Assembly (NCBI GenBank): GCA_030077755.1
Contig: JAQJZZ010000005.1
Location: 434,001 to 498,000, forward strand
Direction of reading: 5' to 3'
Origin: Filosporella fistucella
Lineage: Eukaryota > Ascomycota > Leotiomycetes > Helotiales
DNA: 64,000 bases
Positions 33,925 to 46,678 of the stretch are shown one piece after another. The position numbers and the translations under genes are program-made. Every line of letters starts with the position of its first letter. The first letter of the stretch is position 1. Under the pieces are notes generated by a model. The model worked only from the letters and a program-made list of their open reading frames with translations, was not told the DNA's origin and did no database searches.

Positions 33925-36183
33925 ATGCCTTTAAATTGCTCTTTAATTGGGGCTTTAGCTCTAGGGTTTGCCGTCGTTACAAATGCTGCAAGCTACAGGA
34001 GTGGAAGCACAATCACCGTCGATGGAATATTCTACTATGTCCCTCCTGTTCCAAGTTTAACTTTGGGCGTAGATGTGAGCCAATTGAAGGCAGCGGCATC
34101 TCCTGGAGAAGATATGATACCATTGACCATTATGAAAGGAGAATTCTATACACTTAATGCTAGTATTTTGGACTCAACCATTAGCTCATATACTGAGCAG
34201 GATGATGTTTTCAGCCCTGGTTTTTTGCAAGGTGAGAACATTTAGGGAGAAAAATCAAGATTAGAACTGACAATTCTAGCCATTTACCTTCTGTCTACGA
34301 CTCCTGCAGAGCTCCATGTTTCTCTCTCCTCAAGTCTTTCTGGCTACGGAAACAAGCTCTTTATGGTATCTTCCACCAGCAATTCTTCCACACAAACCAT
34401 CAGCTGTACTACTGATCTTCCCAACGGCCCATACTTTCTACACATTTATACTGGTGAAGTGTATCAAGCGTATCGACTTTACTCGGACTATGAAGCTGCG
34501 TTTACTGAAGGCACCATTGCTCACGCTGATGGCAATTTCAGTACGATGTCTGCATCCATTCCAGTAGGCGATAATGTTGAATGCAAGAATTTGGTCCTAA
34601 AATTTCCCGTAGGGTGTTCAATCGCCAACCATCGGCGTCCCTTCAAGACTTTACTACACCAAAACAGACGCGAAGCCACTCGCTGGAGTAAGTTCTTCCG
34701 AAAACTCTGATTTAAAATCGAGGGACTAAATTTTGCAGGTTCGGCTAGGTGTGAAAGATATTTATAATGTCGCTGGCACCAAACGAGGATGTGGAAACCG
34801 AGCATATTTTGATCTATACCCAGAGCGAAATAGTACAGCTCCAGCAGTCCAGAAACTTCTCGACGCAGGTGCAATCATCGTCGGAAAAATGAAGACGTCT
34901 CAATTCGCCAATGGCGAAATGGTAAGCTGCTGGTATCTACTACTTCCCAGAGCTGTTCCTAATTTGGTCCACAGGCAACTGCAGATTGGGTTGATTATCA
35001 CTCGCCATTTAATGCCCGCGGAGACGGCTATTCCGATCCATCTTCTTCTTCAGCAGGCGCAGGATCTGGGATTGGAGCATACTCCTGGCTTGATCTGGCA
35101 TTAGGCTCTGATACAGGTGGGAGTATCAGAAATCCTGCGCAGGTGAACGGTGCCTATGGCAATCGTCCAACTCACGGTCTCGTGACACTTGACGATGTTG
35201 TAAGCATCCCTAACAAATACAAACTTGAGGTGAACCTGAGCTAATCATTACAAAAAGATGCCACTGTCACCACTCATTGATACAGCAGGGTTCCTGACTC
35301 GCGATGCCGTTTTATGGAAAGCTGCAGGTCACGTGCTTTACAGCACCAACTTGACCACTTTCACTTCATTTCCAAAACAGCTTTACACATCCGGATTTCC
35401 AACAAATGTTTCCACTGAAGCTGAAGAAGTCTTATTGTCATTCCTGGGAAAGCTTGAAACCTTCTTGGGTCTGAATGCATCTGTCCTAGACTATGATTCG
35501 ATGTGGGCAGTATCATCAGAAGCAGCATCAACAAATGCATCCACACTGAGTGATCTTTTGGCTTTGACATACCCAACACTTATTGGAAAGCAACAGTATA
35601 CACTCTTTGGTGCACCATTTATCGCGGATTATCAAGCTGCTCACGATGGACGACAACCATTTTTGGATCCTAATCCCCTCGTGAGATGGACTTGGGCTCA
35701 GACAAACGCTACTACTTTAGAGCAAGGTATTGCAAACAAGACAGTTTTCAAGGATTGGTGGAACTCCGAGGTTATCAAGACGGATCCAGAGTCTTGTTCC
35801 GAGAGTTTATTGTTGTATCCCGGGACCTTGGCAACACCGAATTACAGGAATGTGTACCTCCAGCCTCCGCAAATCCCGGCTGGGTGGAGTGTACAAAACG
35901 TTGCTATTATGGCTGGGGTACCGGATATGGTTCTTCCTCGTACGTCTTTCCCTTTCCTGCAAAAAAGGATCCCTCACTAATGAACGAATGTGTAGTTGGC
36001 CAAGCACCATATAACTCAACAATCACTCTTCATGAAGAATTCCTTCCCGTTGCAGTCAACATAATGGCTGCTCCAGGTTGCGATGCAATGATTTTCGAAT
36101 TAGCTGAGCAATTGCAAAATGCTGGAATCATCAATGCGCCAAAAGCTGGAAGTACGATGTATCGCCGACAATTGCCTCATTGA
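33925..36183 (+). CDS. Secreted amidase-signature family enzyme
   Basis: Exons 33925-34231, 34280-34563, 34613-34687, 34739-34921, 34975-35199, 35258-35939, 35996-36183; 647 aa, every junction in frame. Signal peptide [21 protein letters not shown]. Residues ~20-190 are an N-terminal extension without a known family, rich in N-glycosylation sequons. The amidase domain then carries the Ser-cisSer-Lys triad: Lys228 in LGVKDIYN, Ser309 in the Ser-rich loop before AGAGSG, and nucleophile Ser333 in [12 protein letters not shown]. Amidases hydrolyse C-N amide bonds; the substrate is unknown. Such extended secreted amidases occur widely in plant-associated ascomycetes. The exon-6 start at 35258 follows a weak AAAAG acceptor, so that boundary is less certain than the others. 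Confidence 0.87.
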
Positions 36184-37758
36184 CGTTCAGGGAAATGGGA
36201 GGCTTGGATACGGCGTCAAGAATAAAACGGGGATTCGCATAGCGAATAGAGAACCAGCGAAAAGTTGCAGGCAAGAAAATAGGGTGAACCCTGGTAATTG
36301 AGGGGCAAATCACGAAGAGTTCTGTAGATGTTAGTAATTCTGAAAGATATCAAAGTAATAGTCGGTGTGTCTCTGGCGTCTAGAATCATGACATGGGCGC
36401 CACCAGCTCGTTAGCCTTCGGTCGATAGCCCTGGCGACTACATTGCTGGGCCGCCTAATTCCCGACCGTGTTAGTTAAGCTTAATCAAATCATTCAACGC
36501 TCCTTTCAAGCCACATCTGGAAATGTTGCATAGTTGGTAATTGATTTGATCTCAGAGCGTAACATCAGATGAATTTCATCGTTATGATGTTTGTTTAAGT
36601 CGGGCGTCAAATCGCGCTTCTCAGATGGAGGAAATCCTACCTCTGGAGAAAATGCGTCTGGTCTTTGCATCATTCGTTGCGCTTATTATGTAAGTTTGTG
36701 AATTGTAGACAATTGGTTCTTGAAATGTAACCAAAGAGGGTCTCTTGATAGGTTGTAGACCGATTGATTTTGCGGTAAGCCTCAAACAAGCCACATGCGT
36801 TGAGAAACCTCCATATCGATGCGATATAGTCCCATTATGTTTGATGCAGGATATGGTACCATCACACAACTGTCTGTATGTGCCATCTGAAGTTTTGCAA
36901 TCTCATATCTCCAGCTGAAATCTGAAAAGTCGCGACAGCCAAAAGAAACCTGGCTGTGATCTGAGAACGCTCAAAACATACTAGCACTGCACCAAACCGG
37001 CACAGTGAGGGAGAAGTTAACGTCAACATGTGGGCAAGAATCCCATTCGGCGATAGATCTGAAGTTGAAACCAACATGCAGCCGAACCCCTGAGAAAAGG
37101 GGCATGTCAAGCTTCACCAATTAGCGCTTGTGTAAGCGAACCACTCCCCTGAAGCTTAAAACAAATTGGCCCCTTTTCGACCTCTCTCCCATGTTCGTCT
37201 CAATCATGCTTAAAATGCCAAGGGCAATCGAGGTTCGTTCTGGGTCGCAAGGATTTGTTTTGGGGAAAAGAACGGCGCATCGAAACATTCCGTGATGGAA
37301 GTTCCTGTCCCGAAGTCTCGAACCCGCCGAACGTCATCCCATACACGGCTGCCAAAGCGACACTATTGCGGATAGAGCGAAACAGATCATGGAGGACCGG
37401 GTGTCAAGTCAGGAAACGAGATGGACTGTATGGTTTCTTATGTTGGATTTTATGGGATGACAGATCGTAAGCGGCTCGAGATGTTCTTCGGAGCAGCAGG
37501 TGCGATTGACCCGAGACGATTTTCAGACGATCCTGTTTCGTTCTACTGATTGTGGTTGCTGAGATGTATTCACGTGCAAATTTCGTTGCATACTTATATA
37601 TCTGGTCGTTCTCAGCAAGGAGTAAAGTCAAGTCCAGTCCACTCTCATTCTTCAACGTCTTCATTTCATCGAATTTCATTGTACAGGTCCTGGAGACCCG
37701 GAGCCCATCACTTACACACCATCCCTTACTTTGATTTCGGGTCCAGTCTACCGTAACC
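36184..37758. other. Intergenic, 1.6 kb
   Basis: 3' flank of the amidase and promoter of the BAS2-like gene. An antisense open frame at 37404-37772 overlaps that promoter and start and lacks family features. Nothing else recognised. Confidence 0.5.
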
Positions 37759-38214
37759 ATGAAGGCTTTCACTTCTGCATTTACTATTGCTTGTTCGTGT
37801 TAAATTTCTCGCATATGCCTCGTCGCTAATTGTTCTGTAGTTCTCCTCACATTTTCAATCGCGAATGCCACTCTTACTTGCGGAGGCGGTAATGATACCA
37901 CTGGAGATCTTGTACAAGAACAACCTGCCGTCAACATAACCAACCCCCCGGAAGCCGCAGCTCCAACAACTAAGCCAGCTGCTGGAGCAACAAACGCTGC
38001 TCATGGTGGACCACCTTTCGATCCGGCGGGTGCGAAAAATGTGGGCAATGGAAAAGGCGCCCAATTTATTACCGGACAGTGTCTGAATGCTGCAGACTGT
38101 GGAAGTGGTTGCTGTGCTGGACCTGCAGGTATCTGTTCGGGAGTTGGAGCACAATTTCAGGCTGGAAAGACAGGATGCGGATTCGTGTCGAAAAAGAAGT
38201 TATTGAGGGTGTAG
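37759..38214 (+). CDS. Small cysteine-rich secreted protein, BAS2-like
   Basis: Two exons, 37759-37792 and 37841-38214, with a 48-bp intron (GTTCGT donor, CGCTAAT branch, CTGTAG acceptor) that interrupts the signal peptide; 135 aa. The mature part begins near NATLTCGGG. A Pro/Ala/Thr-rich spacer follows, then a C-terminal module with QFITGQCLNAADC, GSGCCAGP, ICSGVGAQ and KTGCGF, six cysteines in the pattern of biotrophy-associated secreted protein 2 of Magnaporthe and Colletotrichum. BAS2 is an effector-like protein made during plant colonisation. The small first exon and the intron in the signal sequence make the gene easy to miss. Similarity is by pattern recall, so the family name is probable rather than proven. 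Confidence 0.72.
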
Positions 38215-39103
38215 AGTATGGATATTTGGGCGGTAGATTGATAGTTTGTGTGGACCCAGGTTCTTTGTCGTATAGTCATTGCATTGGATAATTGCAAGGG
38301 AATATTGTATGATTAGATAAATGCCATGATGCATTAAGATGTCACTTTGGCGGTGATAGGGTGTTTGGAAACAGGCTGAAAAAGCATATTGGCAGTTAAA
38401 AAATGTTATACATGCTTAATCTTAGTCTCTCATGTCTACCACATCCTGGGCATGGCGGAGATATCTCTACAGCAAATTTCCTGCGTTGAATAAAATCCTC
38501 ACAATAACGACAAGTTACTTCTAGAATGCTGCAAATTGCGGGGTTGGAGATCGTAGGGCTGAGCGATAGTGAGGAGTTCCCTGAAGAGTGGCTGAGACGA
38601 TGAGTCTTAGCGACACAGTATTCAAGCCTAAACGAATATTTTCTCGGACACAGCACGGGCACGTACTTTCCGCACGACCACAACTGTCCATATTAGGTTT
38701 AAAGAGGTCAATCTTTTCAATTAACATAGAAGAATTATTTTCAAATGATATAAAATGAGAAAGGATTGTTACCATGTATATGTCAGATTTTCTATTTCTA
38801 TACCGTCTAATTGTGGAGGCGAGTTTGAGGTCCTGCAGCTTACGCGCTGGAAAGCAATCAGCCGCGCCACACTCCTAAATGACCAACCACACCTTTCCAT
38901 TCGCGTGGATCATTGTATTTTGAGACGATCAGCGCTTCTGAGAACTGGCAACCGGTTCGATCGGTGGTCATCATGGCTGCAGCCGGCTGCCAAAATAAGG
39001 TTTACCAACTCACTGAATATAAGCTCGACTGACGCCACAGCAATTCCAAAAGTTGATGTCAACTTCGAAGAGGCATTTGCACTGAAAAGTCCTGGACGTC
39101 AAA
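38215..39103. other. Intergenic, 0.9 kb, with one doubtful small ORF
   Basis: Between two plus-strand genes. Apart from the Cys-rich minus-strand frame listed separately, nothing recognised. Confidence 0.5.
38396..38683 (-). CDS. Possible small Cys-rich (zinc-ribbon-like) protein, doubtful
   Basis: A 95-aa frame has cysteine pairs TCRYC and PCPGCGRHERLR near its C-terminus and lone cysteines before them (CPRKY, EYCVAK). The overlapping frame starting upstream holds TCPCC, so a spliced form may exist, but no convincing intron was found. Small fungal zinc-finger proteins of this look exist. Function unknown and existence uncertain. Confidence 0.22.
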   Translation of the reverse strand: MWSCGKYVPVLCPRKYSFRLEYCVAKTHRLSHSSGNSSLSLSPTISNPAICSILEVTCRYCEDFIQRRKFAVEISPPCPGCGRHERLRLSMYNIF

Positions 39104-41170
39104 ATGCCTACGAAATTTTCGTACACCATTCCTAGAGGATCGCCGTCTCCCGAAATCCGATTGATTCACCCGCAGAACTCCAGTTCTACACTCTTCGATA
39201 AGCACGAAAATGTACGGAGCGAGACAATAGAAACATACGTGGATGGAGATGGAGCTGTACCTGGTTGGCCAACCGAGCCTACGATTCTGTCTAAAGGCAG
39301 ATCTAGAATATGCCACGATGTATTTGTAGAGAGTCTTCTTGTTCTTTCCACACTCCCTTTTTTTGCACTTGCTATAGTCATTTTACGATACAGCGGGAAA
39401 GCGGTTGTGGATTCGGAATGGAACACTTTGAGACAGATAATTAATTCTGTAAGTATGAATGCTTTGCATTTGAAGAATTTCAGTGGCTTATGTGCCTGTA
39501 TTTAGTTAAGCACTGCATTCCCATACGTGTTCGGGATCGTTGTTGGCAGATCGATGAAGCTGCTCGGTGCATGGTGGCTTGAACATGGTGTGAGCTTGGG
39601 CTTGTTGGAACAAATAATGGGAAGTACGACAGCAGGAGGAACTCTTCTGACACACGGACTCTTGAAACCGTTTAATTTTCCTGCCCTGGGACTATTTGCT
39701 CTCTGGATATTCTCTCCACTTGGAAGTCGTGTACTGCTGGGACTTGTTGAGCCACAATTGCAGCCAATCAGGACCAATACTACTGTTCGATACCTTGACA
39801 CTTTGCAGTCCACCAAATATTATTCGCAAGAGGTAATTATACCAATTGAGGTCTTGGCAGGTCCGATAAACTCGCTTTATTTGTCGACTTTGCTTCCCCC
39901 TCCTGCAGCGAAAGCTGCAAGTATGGATCCCTGGGCTAATGTGAAAATCCCCTACTTTGATCGGTTGCGATCCAACATCACGGCAAACGGTACTGGGTGG
40001 AAAATTGTGCCAGAGACTGGGGTCCAGTATTCATCTTTGATTGGGCTGCCTACTGTGGATGCTGCAGAATTTGGCAATTCCACCTTTACCACCACATCTA
40101 CTTATATGGATCTGGATTGCTACAATATCACCCGTGGTCAGCCTATTCCTTTAAACGTGAAAGTCGATGGAGTTACATGGCATGGGCTTAGTAACCAGAA
40201 TAATGGATCCTTCTTCGTGGCTATAGATGGATTCAATATGGCGAATGATACTCTTTACAACCCTGCAATAGGTTACAGTGTTAGAGATTTCACCAACGCT
40301 ACCAACAGCTCCTCAATACCCCACACACTTCTATTTCAATCATCCATCTGGGACTCCACCACCAATAATGCAGGAAGAGACATGTCCATCGCCTATTGTC
40401 GTCTTTCTCAAAAATATGTTGAATCACAAATCAACTGTTCTTACTCTCTAAATAAGGGGCAAGCATGTCGTGTCACCGCAATGCGTCCCAGCACACAGCC
40501 TCAAGCACCATCAAATTTCACCGCCCTAGGTTTCCGATTTCTTTTTGAAATGTTTTCCTACGGTCTTCCTCAAGCATCAGGCGAGAACGTCCAAGGAATC
40601 ATAGCTGAATCCTCAGCTACAGAAAACTACATCTCCGACCCCACCTCGCCGTCTGGGAATCTTGCTGCTTTTACATTTGCGAATCTGTCCAAGTTATCTA
40701 AGGAGGATATGGATGTGAGATTAGGACAAGTCATAAATACATATTATATGGCATCTATTTCCCCCTTCGCCATGGCTGGAAACCTTACCAACGGGAACTC
40801 CACCATTTTGACCGCAGCAGGCCAGAACACAATTCTGGAACAAAGATATGCTGTCAATTCTCTTTGGATAGCGCTGTATATCATAGCATGTTGGGTTCTG
40901 CTGGTTTCAGCTATCGCAGGCGTTATCCTTAATATCCTCGTCATCGCACCTGATGTGCTGGGTTATATCTCTTCGATGACAAGAGATAATCCTTATGTTT
41001 CTCTTCCAGAAGGAGGAACTGCGCTACCTGGTCCGAAAAGAACTCTTCTTCTGAGGGAGATGAAAGTTAGATTGGGAAATGTGGGGAAAGACAGTGAGAG
41101 GGTAGGGCACATCGCTTTAGCATCGATGGATAAGTCGAGAAGGTTGGTGAAAGGAGCTTCGTATTATTAA
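39104..41170 (+). CDS. Large fungal membrane protein of unknown function
   Basis: Exons 39104-39448 and 39506-41170, one 57-bp intron; 669 aa. Hydrophobic helices occur near residues 78-97 (ESLLVLSTLPFFALAIVIL), ~118-128 (PYVFGIVVGRS), ~165-180 (ALGLFALWIFSPLG) and ~575-605 (LWIALYIIACWVLLVSAIAG). A long, probably extracellular segment (~200-560) carries many N-x-S/T sites and several cysteines. The V-V-G-R-S and L-E-x-x-M-G-S-T-T motifs recur in a broad Pezizomycotina family without assigned function, which I know only by its pattern. It is convergent with the YTP1-like gene, 50 bp apart. A related-looking architecture occurs at 47968-50188. Confidence 0.75.
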
Positions 41171-41220
41171 GCTTTGTAAATATACATTTTTGCGGGTGCA
41201 TGTATTGTATATACATATCT

Positions 41221-43127
41221 TCAGCAGCTTTTCGCTTGAGCGGCGTTCCATTTCTCCTCTCGCTGCTCCGCCCAACTTCCAACGGCCATTATAAATAGTA
41301 TCCAAGACATAATCATAGCCACAAGTCCCATAACCACTGTCATCACAAGCATCGCATTGATGCCGTTATTCTCCAGAGCCTGAACTGTCTCTCGATTCTG
41401 TCCAGTCGGTTAGCATAAGCATGTGATCTGGTACCTGGGCAGTGGAGTTGGAGTAATTGAGAGTACTCACACTAGCCATCAACATGATACCTCCACACAT
41501 AAGACAAAAGCTTGTTATAAGTTCTGAAGGTGGATGAGATGGAGATGTCGTGACTGGGGGCGAGACAAGTAGAATAAGGTACGTCATTGAGCGAGAGGCA
41601 GCAGCTCCCGCAAGAAAATTCCCAAATTGACGATGCATCATGGCTGATTCCATGGAGTTTTGATGATGGCCACCCATAACCATACCAAGTACAAAGAGTA
41701 TAAGTGCTGGAATTGGGTTTATAGAAGGAGACTTGTGTCGCAATGTCGCTCTTAAAAATACAGGTGATCGTGCAGTAGCTTTGTTGCAGTACTGTCGTAT
41801 ACGCTGAGATTCAACCATCATACCGCACTACTGGGAATTAATAACAATAAAATCCAAAGTGGGAAGAATCTCTAACCGTTCCGCCTCCGATGAAAAGGAG
41901 AGATATAGCGACGTGTTCAAAGTCCGCTGGGACCCATGCTTCGCCCCAGCCCGCCAAGTGCTCCAAGAATACATTAATGATGCCGTAGAGAAAAATCGTA
42001 AAGCACTCGATGAATTCCATAGTAAGATTTGATAGAGATGTCCCCGAACTCGGCCGAACATTCCAAGCCCATCCAAATTGTGCGAAGCCTCCTGCCCAGC
42101 GAATTGCGGTGAGAATGCCGATCCAGAAAAATATCCCGCCTTTGATGAAATGTGCCAGACCGTTGAATACCAATTTACCATGCTATAATGGTTAGATTGT
42201 CCTGAGTGTTTCGGAAGGGCAGTATACCTACGAAGATTCCAGTTGCAGTCACAATACCTGTACAGATTGCGATAAATCCGAGGATGATAAGAAGTCGGTC
42301 GATGGTGGTATAAACTGGGTCGATAATCAAAGTCATTTTTTGGACTCCCGGGAATTTCGACCACCGCCGCAAACGAAATAATTTCTCTGTAAAAGCAGAG
42401 CCTTCCTTGTGTTTGTTTCGTAACAAAGGAATATCGTAAAGAGCATCGGAATCACCATCTGCATAGTCACCATTGTCAACGATTGATCCCTCTTCATCTC
42501 CAGAGACTTGATCCAATTTCATTTCTCGACATGTTTCATCGCCGAATTGAGGGCTTGAATCTGGTTGACTTTTCGGAATATTTTGTGCTATGGATGCCTC
42601 ATGGTTGGGCGTGATAGTGGAACAGAGTTTAGTTTTATCTGTGAAAGACTTCCATAGCGAGAGAACAAATTGAGTTATAATGATAACAGTCAAGATCCAT
42701 CCGAATCTGTGATGAGAGTTGTTAGGGTACAGGTCAGGCGTTTTTGAGTTGTAAGCAAGGCCGAGGATTGTGCCCACACCGTGAAAGCCCAAACAAATTA
42801 TCAGAGTTGGATATCGCAAATTGGATCGCACAATGTTAAGATTCACGACTACTTGAATGTTAGTCTAGAAAAATTTAGAGTAAACAATAACGAACCAATC
42901 GGTAGGAGGACCACCCAGCTCACAATCATGCATATAATATGGCCGTAAAGGAATGCAAGTGCAGAACTTGCGTAGAGATAAATCTCCGGTGGTGGTGACG
43001 GACCAGATATAGTTGATGAATTGACAACTGAGGTCATGTCAATGCTTTGATTGTTCTGATGTTCCATAGCGGTAGCGATATCAAAGAGCAAAGTTCCTGC
43101 CAATAAAGAGGAAAGTATCTCCGTCAT
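41221..43127 (-). CDS. YTP1-like integral membrane protein
   Basis: Exons (minus): 43127-42896, 42848-42232, 42182-41877, 41827-41471, 41397-41221; introns of 47, 49, 49 and 73 bp; 562 aa. A signal-anchor-like start (EILSSLLAGTLLFDIATA) and two helices (LYASSALAFLYGHIICMIVSW and following) match the DUF2427 N-domain. An acidic loop follows, then the Ytp1 domain with FNGLAHFIKGGIFFW, MEFIECFTIFLYG, VPADFEHVAISLLFIGGG and GGHHQNSMESAMMHRQFG. The last helix is GINAMLVMTVVMGLVAMIMSW. Fungal Ytp1 proteins resemble mitochondrial electron-transport proteins in part, but their role is unknown. The C-terminus AAQAKSC is cytosolic and charged. Confidence 0.85.
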
Positions 43128-44095
43128 GCTTTTTCGGAACACAGTCGTAGGCTTGACTCGCAGAAATGGGAAAAATACAGAGGAATATCAGAGACTAAAT
43201 GAAAAGTGTGGATTAAGAATTGGTATTTGAAGGAACATACGAAGCATGCCAAATATATATATCCTGCTGAAACCCTTCACAACTCGTATCCATGATCGAA
43301 ATCAATCAGGCAACATGGTAGCTAAGACGAATTTCCCAGAATAACGTCAATTGTGGCATTGGCACTTAAGATGACTCTATTGACACGCAACGGTTATTTC
43401 GGATTCCTCGCAGCTTGTCGCCCAGAGTGGGATAGGCCACTTTGAGGTCGTCGTGGTCATCAACTGAGAAATACGCGCAGATACTAGTAGCGGGGCAGCA
43501 GTGACGGAACTATCGGAATATGAGGTACACAGAAAGCCGGTCCGGGTCATGGTTCGTTTTTTATGTTGTTGAGATGACATGGCATTCAACACTCACCCAA
43601 AGATGAAACCAGTATACGGAGTAGTGAGCAAGAGGATATTTCAGTGCTGACACAGACAAAGCGAGCTAGTCCGTATTAGGCGACAAGATGCGAGAGGCGC
43701 TCATCACGTGCATACTCGAAAGTGGCAACTCACACTCCATCTTGCGGATGTCCCGGACTAACGTTCGATGTCCTGTGTCACTCGAATCTTGGCTTGCAGC
43801 TTTCTGACGAAGGTCTGTTAGCTGCTGCTCACGACAATATGAGCCTCAATTGTCTTTTCTCATGTTCTATGAATAATTCCAGAGTCACAATCTCAGATAT
43901 TCATTTGCACGAGGTTCTACGCACAAACCTAACAAGCTGCCTAGATGATTACAGTTTTTTATTTCTCTGTTTTGAACGAGACTCAGAAACAAAAAGAAAT
44001 GGTGGGGGTTCCTGGGAAGTCTAAAGGGTTAGTGAGGTCGTGATGAAATCTTCAGTTACCATAAAAACCGAGCTTTGACTGAAACTTGGGAACTA
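43128..44095. other. Divergent intergenic region, about 970 bp
   Basis: Promoters of the YTP1-like gene (-) and the Zn2Cys6 regulator (+). A GCGGGG word lies at 43500-43505. Short open frames lack family features. Confidence 0.5.
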
Positions 44096-45904
44096 ATGCC
44101 AAAGAATAGGTGCAATACTTGTCGGCGACGGAAAATAAAAGTATGGAATCTCGCACCATGTTACTCGAATCAGGTTGCTGATCGTATCGTGTGTGCAGTG
44201 TGACGGCCAAAAGCCAGGATGTGGACAATGCCGGAAAGGTACTCGCATCTGTGGCGGCTACGAGCGTGACCTTCACTTCAAGAATCTGAGTGCCTTGGAT
44301 CATGATTCTCTCCTTGCAAGAGCCCAGCCTCTGATACCATTAACAAGTCCGTCAGTCGCGAAGCCTCTGACAAGGAATATTCAGAGTAACTACTCCTCTC
44401 AAGATCAACCACTAGCGATCGATCCTGGGTTCATTCCAAGTCACAGCACCGACAGCTTTCAACAGGATGAGGAACTTGCCGGCGATCATATCCATAAAGG
44501 TACGGCATCAAATACAGTGGTATTCCCGCGACATCTAGCTCTAAACGATGCAGCCACGGTCAAACTCCTATTTGCTCGTTTCATGGATGGTTATGTACCT
44601 CCTGGCTCATTCAATGGCCCAAAATCCTTCTTCCCACTCTCTTGGCTGCAGGTACTCCTGGAATTGCCACATTATTCAAAATCGTTAGATCTTGCTGTGG
44701 GTGCTCTGAGTATGGTGCGACTTGGCAGAGCTTATCGTGACGAGAGGCTCAAAGTGAAGGGAATGGAAGTATATGGGCAGGCACTGACCGGTATGCAAAA
44801 GCTTCTGCTCGATCAGAACGCTATACTGCAAGAACAAACATTCGCTATATCTATGACGATGTCGGTGTTTGAGGTTTGAAAGTCGAGGGGTAAAAAATAA
44901 ACAGTGCTGACATCTTGTAGATTTTGGAGACATCTGACAACGAAATCCAAGGGTGGATAAGTCACGTCGACGGACTCTCCCAATTGGTTCAGCTTCGTGG
45001 TCCAGCCGCACATATCAATGGTTCAAGCCACCAACTATTTCTGGGTTTCAGACCAACAGAGGTAGATATAGTCCTTGGTTGCTGATGTACGCTAACATTC
45101 TCCTTGCAGATTATTCATGCTCTGGTGCTGCAGGCAAAAACGTACTTAGCAGAACCCGAATGGCTTACGATTCCATGGATGTGCTCTACGAAAACCGACC
45201 TCCATTCATTACTAGATATCATCGCCAAGCTACCAGAAGTACTCGGAGACACCCGAGCCATTTTGAATCATTCTTCAAGAAACAATCTAGCATATATCCG
45301 GGCTCACTTGAACAACAGCCGGAACCTAGAACATACACTCCAGGCCTGGTATCTTCATCTCATCGGCAAGTCAAAGAATGTTATGTACGCAGAAGTATAC
45401 CACCAACATTCAGACATCGACAATGTTTTTCCTACTATGCTTCATTTCGACGACTTGGAGATGGCTCGAGTCCATTGCTTCTACTGGTCAAGTCTCCTTC
45501 TTCTCTATAATAGCCTTTTCGAAATACTGCAATACTCTATGATTGAGAACGGGGTCAGTGAGCGTATGCTATTGACGACCAGCACTTTTCCGTGGGTTGC
45601 TGGGAAAAGCGTGTCGGATCTCGTCAAGGAGAATGAAGATAAGAGCATGACCGTCGCTGAACTAATCGCCAAATCCATGCACTTCCTTCTTTCTGAGGAC
45701 ATGCGTACACTTGGGCTCCAAAACATATTTTTCCCACTTCGAATCGCCATGCATATATTTTCTCGTCATTCAAGAACCAAAGTCCAATGGTGTAGGAACA
45801 AATTCACAGAACTTGATGCTCGGGGCTTCCCGTTTGCGAAGATATTGAACGAGCTCGAATGGGATGAAATACCAAGAAAGTTTGCAGCCTCTCGCACGAT
45901 TTGA
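44096..45904 (+). CDS. Zn2Cys6 fungal transcription factor
   Basis: Exons 44096-44140, 44199-44873, 44921-45061, 45110-45904; 551 aa. The binuclear zinc cluster spans residues 6-33 in the exact CX2CX6CX6CX2CX6C spacing (CNTC, C at 16, C at 23, C at 26, C at 33); the first intron falls between RRRKIK and the third cysteine, a place often used in this family. The rest matches the fungal-specific C-terminal region of the type with LLFARFMDGYVPPG, SWLQVLLELP and LSQLVQLRGPAAH (DUF3468-like). Such regulators bind CGG repeats and control local metabolic genes; the targets are unknown. It is not adjacent to the rhamnogalacturonan cluster (about 4.5 kb away with two genes between), so it is not a confident regulator of it. 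Confidence 0.88.
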
Positions 45905-46678
45905 CCGCCAATTTTCAGCTCGCCAGTACGGAAATGGATAAAGGATTGCGACTTAGTTACGGCTTGTGCAGTGGAAAACCGCATGCACGACCTACTTGTT
46001 TTGAGTCACATGAGTGTCTATGAAGCCCAAGATGAGGGGTAGAGAATCTCCTTTTGTAGAGCTGAAAGTTACTGGACGGACGGTTCAGCTTCTATACCAT
46101 TGAAAACACTGAATGGGATTCGGTATGCATGACGTATTCTTGTTATGATCAGTGTGGCGGCAACTTGGCTTTTCAGGAGGGTGGGATAAGTGTTCAAGGT
46201 GCGCCAAAAGTCGGAATGGCAGATGGGCAATTGGATGCCTTGAGTTTCAGACACACCGAGTAGTGAGGAACTTCTCGCAGCCACCGTTCTTGCGTTGCAC
46301 AAATGTTCCTGCCAAGACACGAAAATAAATGCTATTCGAAAACCGCAGAGCTGAATGTTCCCAACACAAGCACACTGCGCTGTGATTAAGGAACGGCCGT
46401 TTCCGGTAATACAAAGCCGTAATGTCACATTCTCAGCTCCAGAACGTGATAAAATTATTTGGTGAGAGGCATGCTAAAACAGCTGAGAACTATGCTTTTT
46501 GCTTTAGGTTGCACAACATCTCTCAGCTTAGCAGCTCAGCCTTACCAAATGGCAGCTGAACGAAACATTGCATTATGCATAAAGAGGCATAAGGGCCATG
46601 AGTCCAAAATCTGAGCATCAAAACCTTTTCATACCTGTCTCCCTCAAAAGGCTTCTCGGAATAACTTCAGCTATCATC
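45905..46678. other. Intergenic, about 770 bp
   Basis: 3' flank of the regulator and promoter of the DUF2278 gene. A GAGCTGAGA/CAGCTGAG-type palindromic cluster lies near 46430-46560 (several AGCTGA words). No gene recognised. Confidence 0.45.

Noticed and set aside
36360..36480. Short GC-rich stem-like stretch considered as a tRNA
   Set aside because: No T-loop GGTTCGAATCC-type block or acceptor stem of correct length could be found; no tRNA or rRNA gene was recognised anywhere in the window.
37404..37772. Minus-strand open frame of 122 aa
   Set aside because: It overlaps the promoter and start of the BAS2-like gene, and has no recognisable family.
41828..42364. Minus-strand open frame of 178 aa within the YTP1-like gene
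   Set aside because: It is in the wrong frame; the spliced exons 42182-41877 and 42848-42232 carry the family motifs.
45505..45750. Minus-strand open frame in the regulator's last exon
   Set aside because: Antisense shadow of the Zn2Cys6 regulator.
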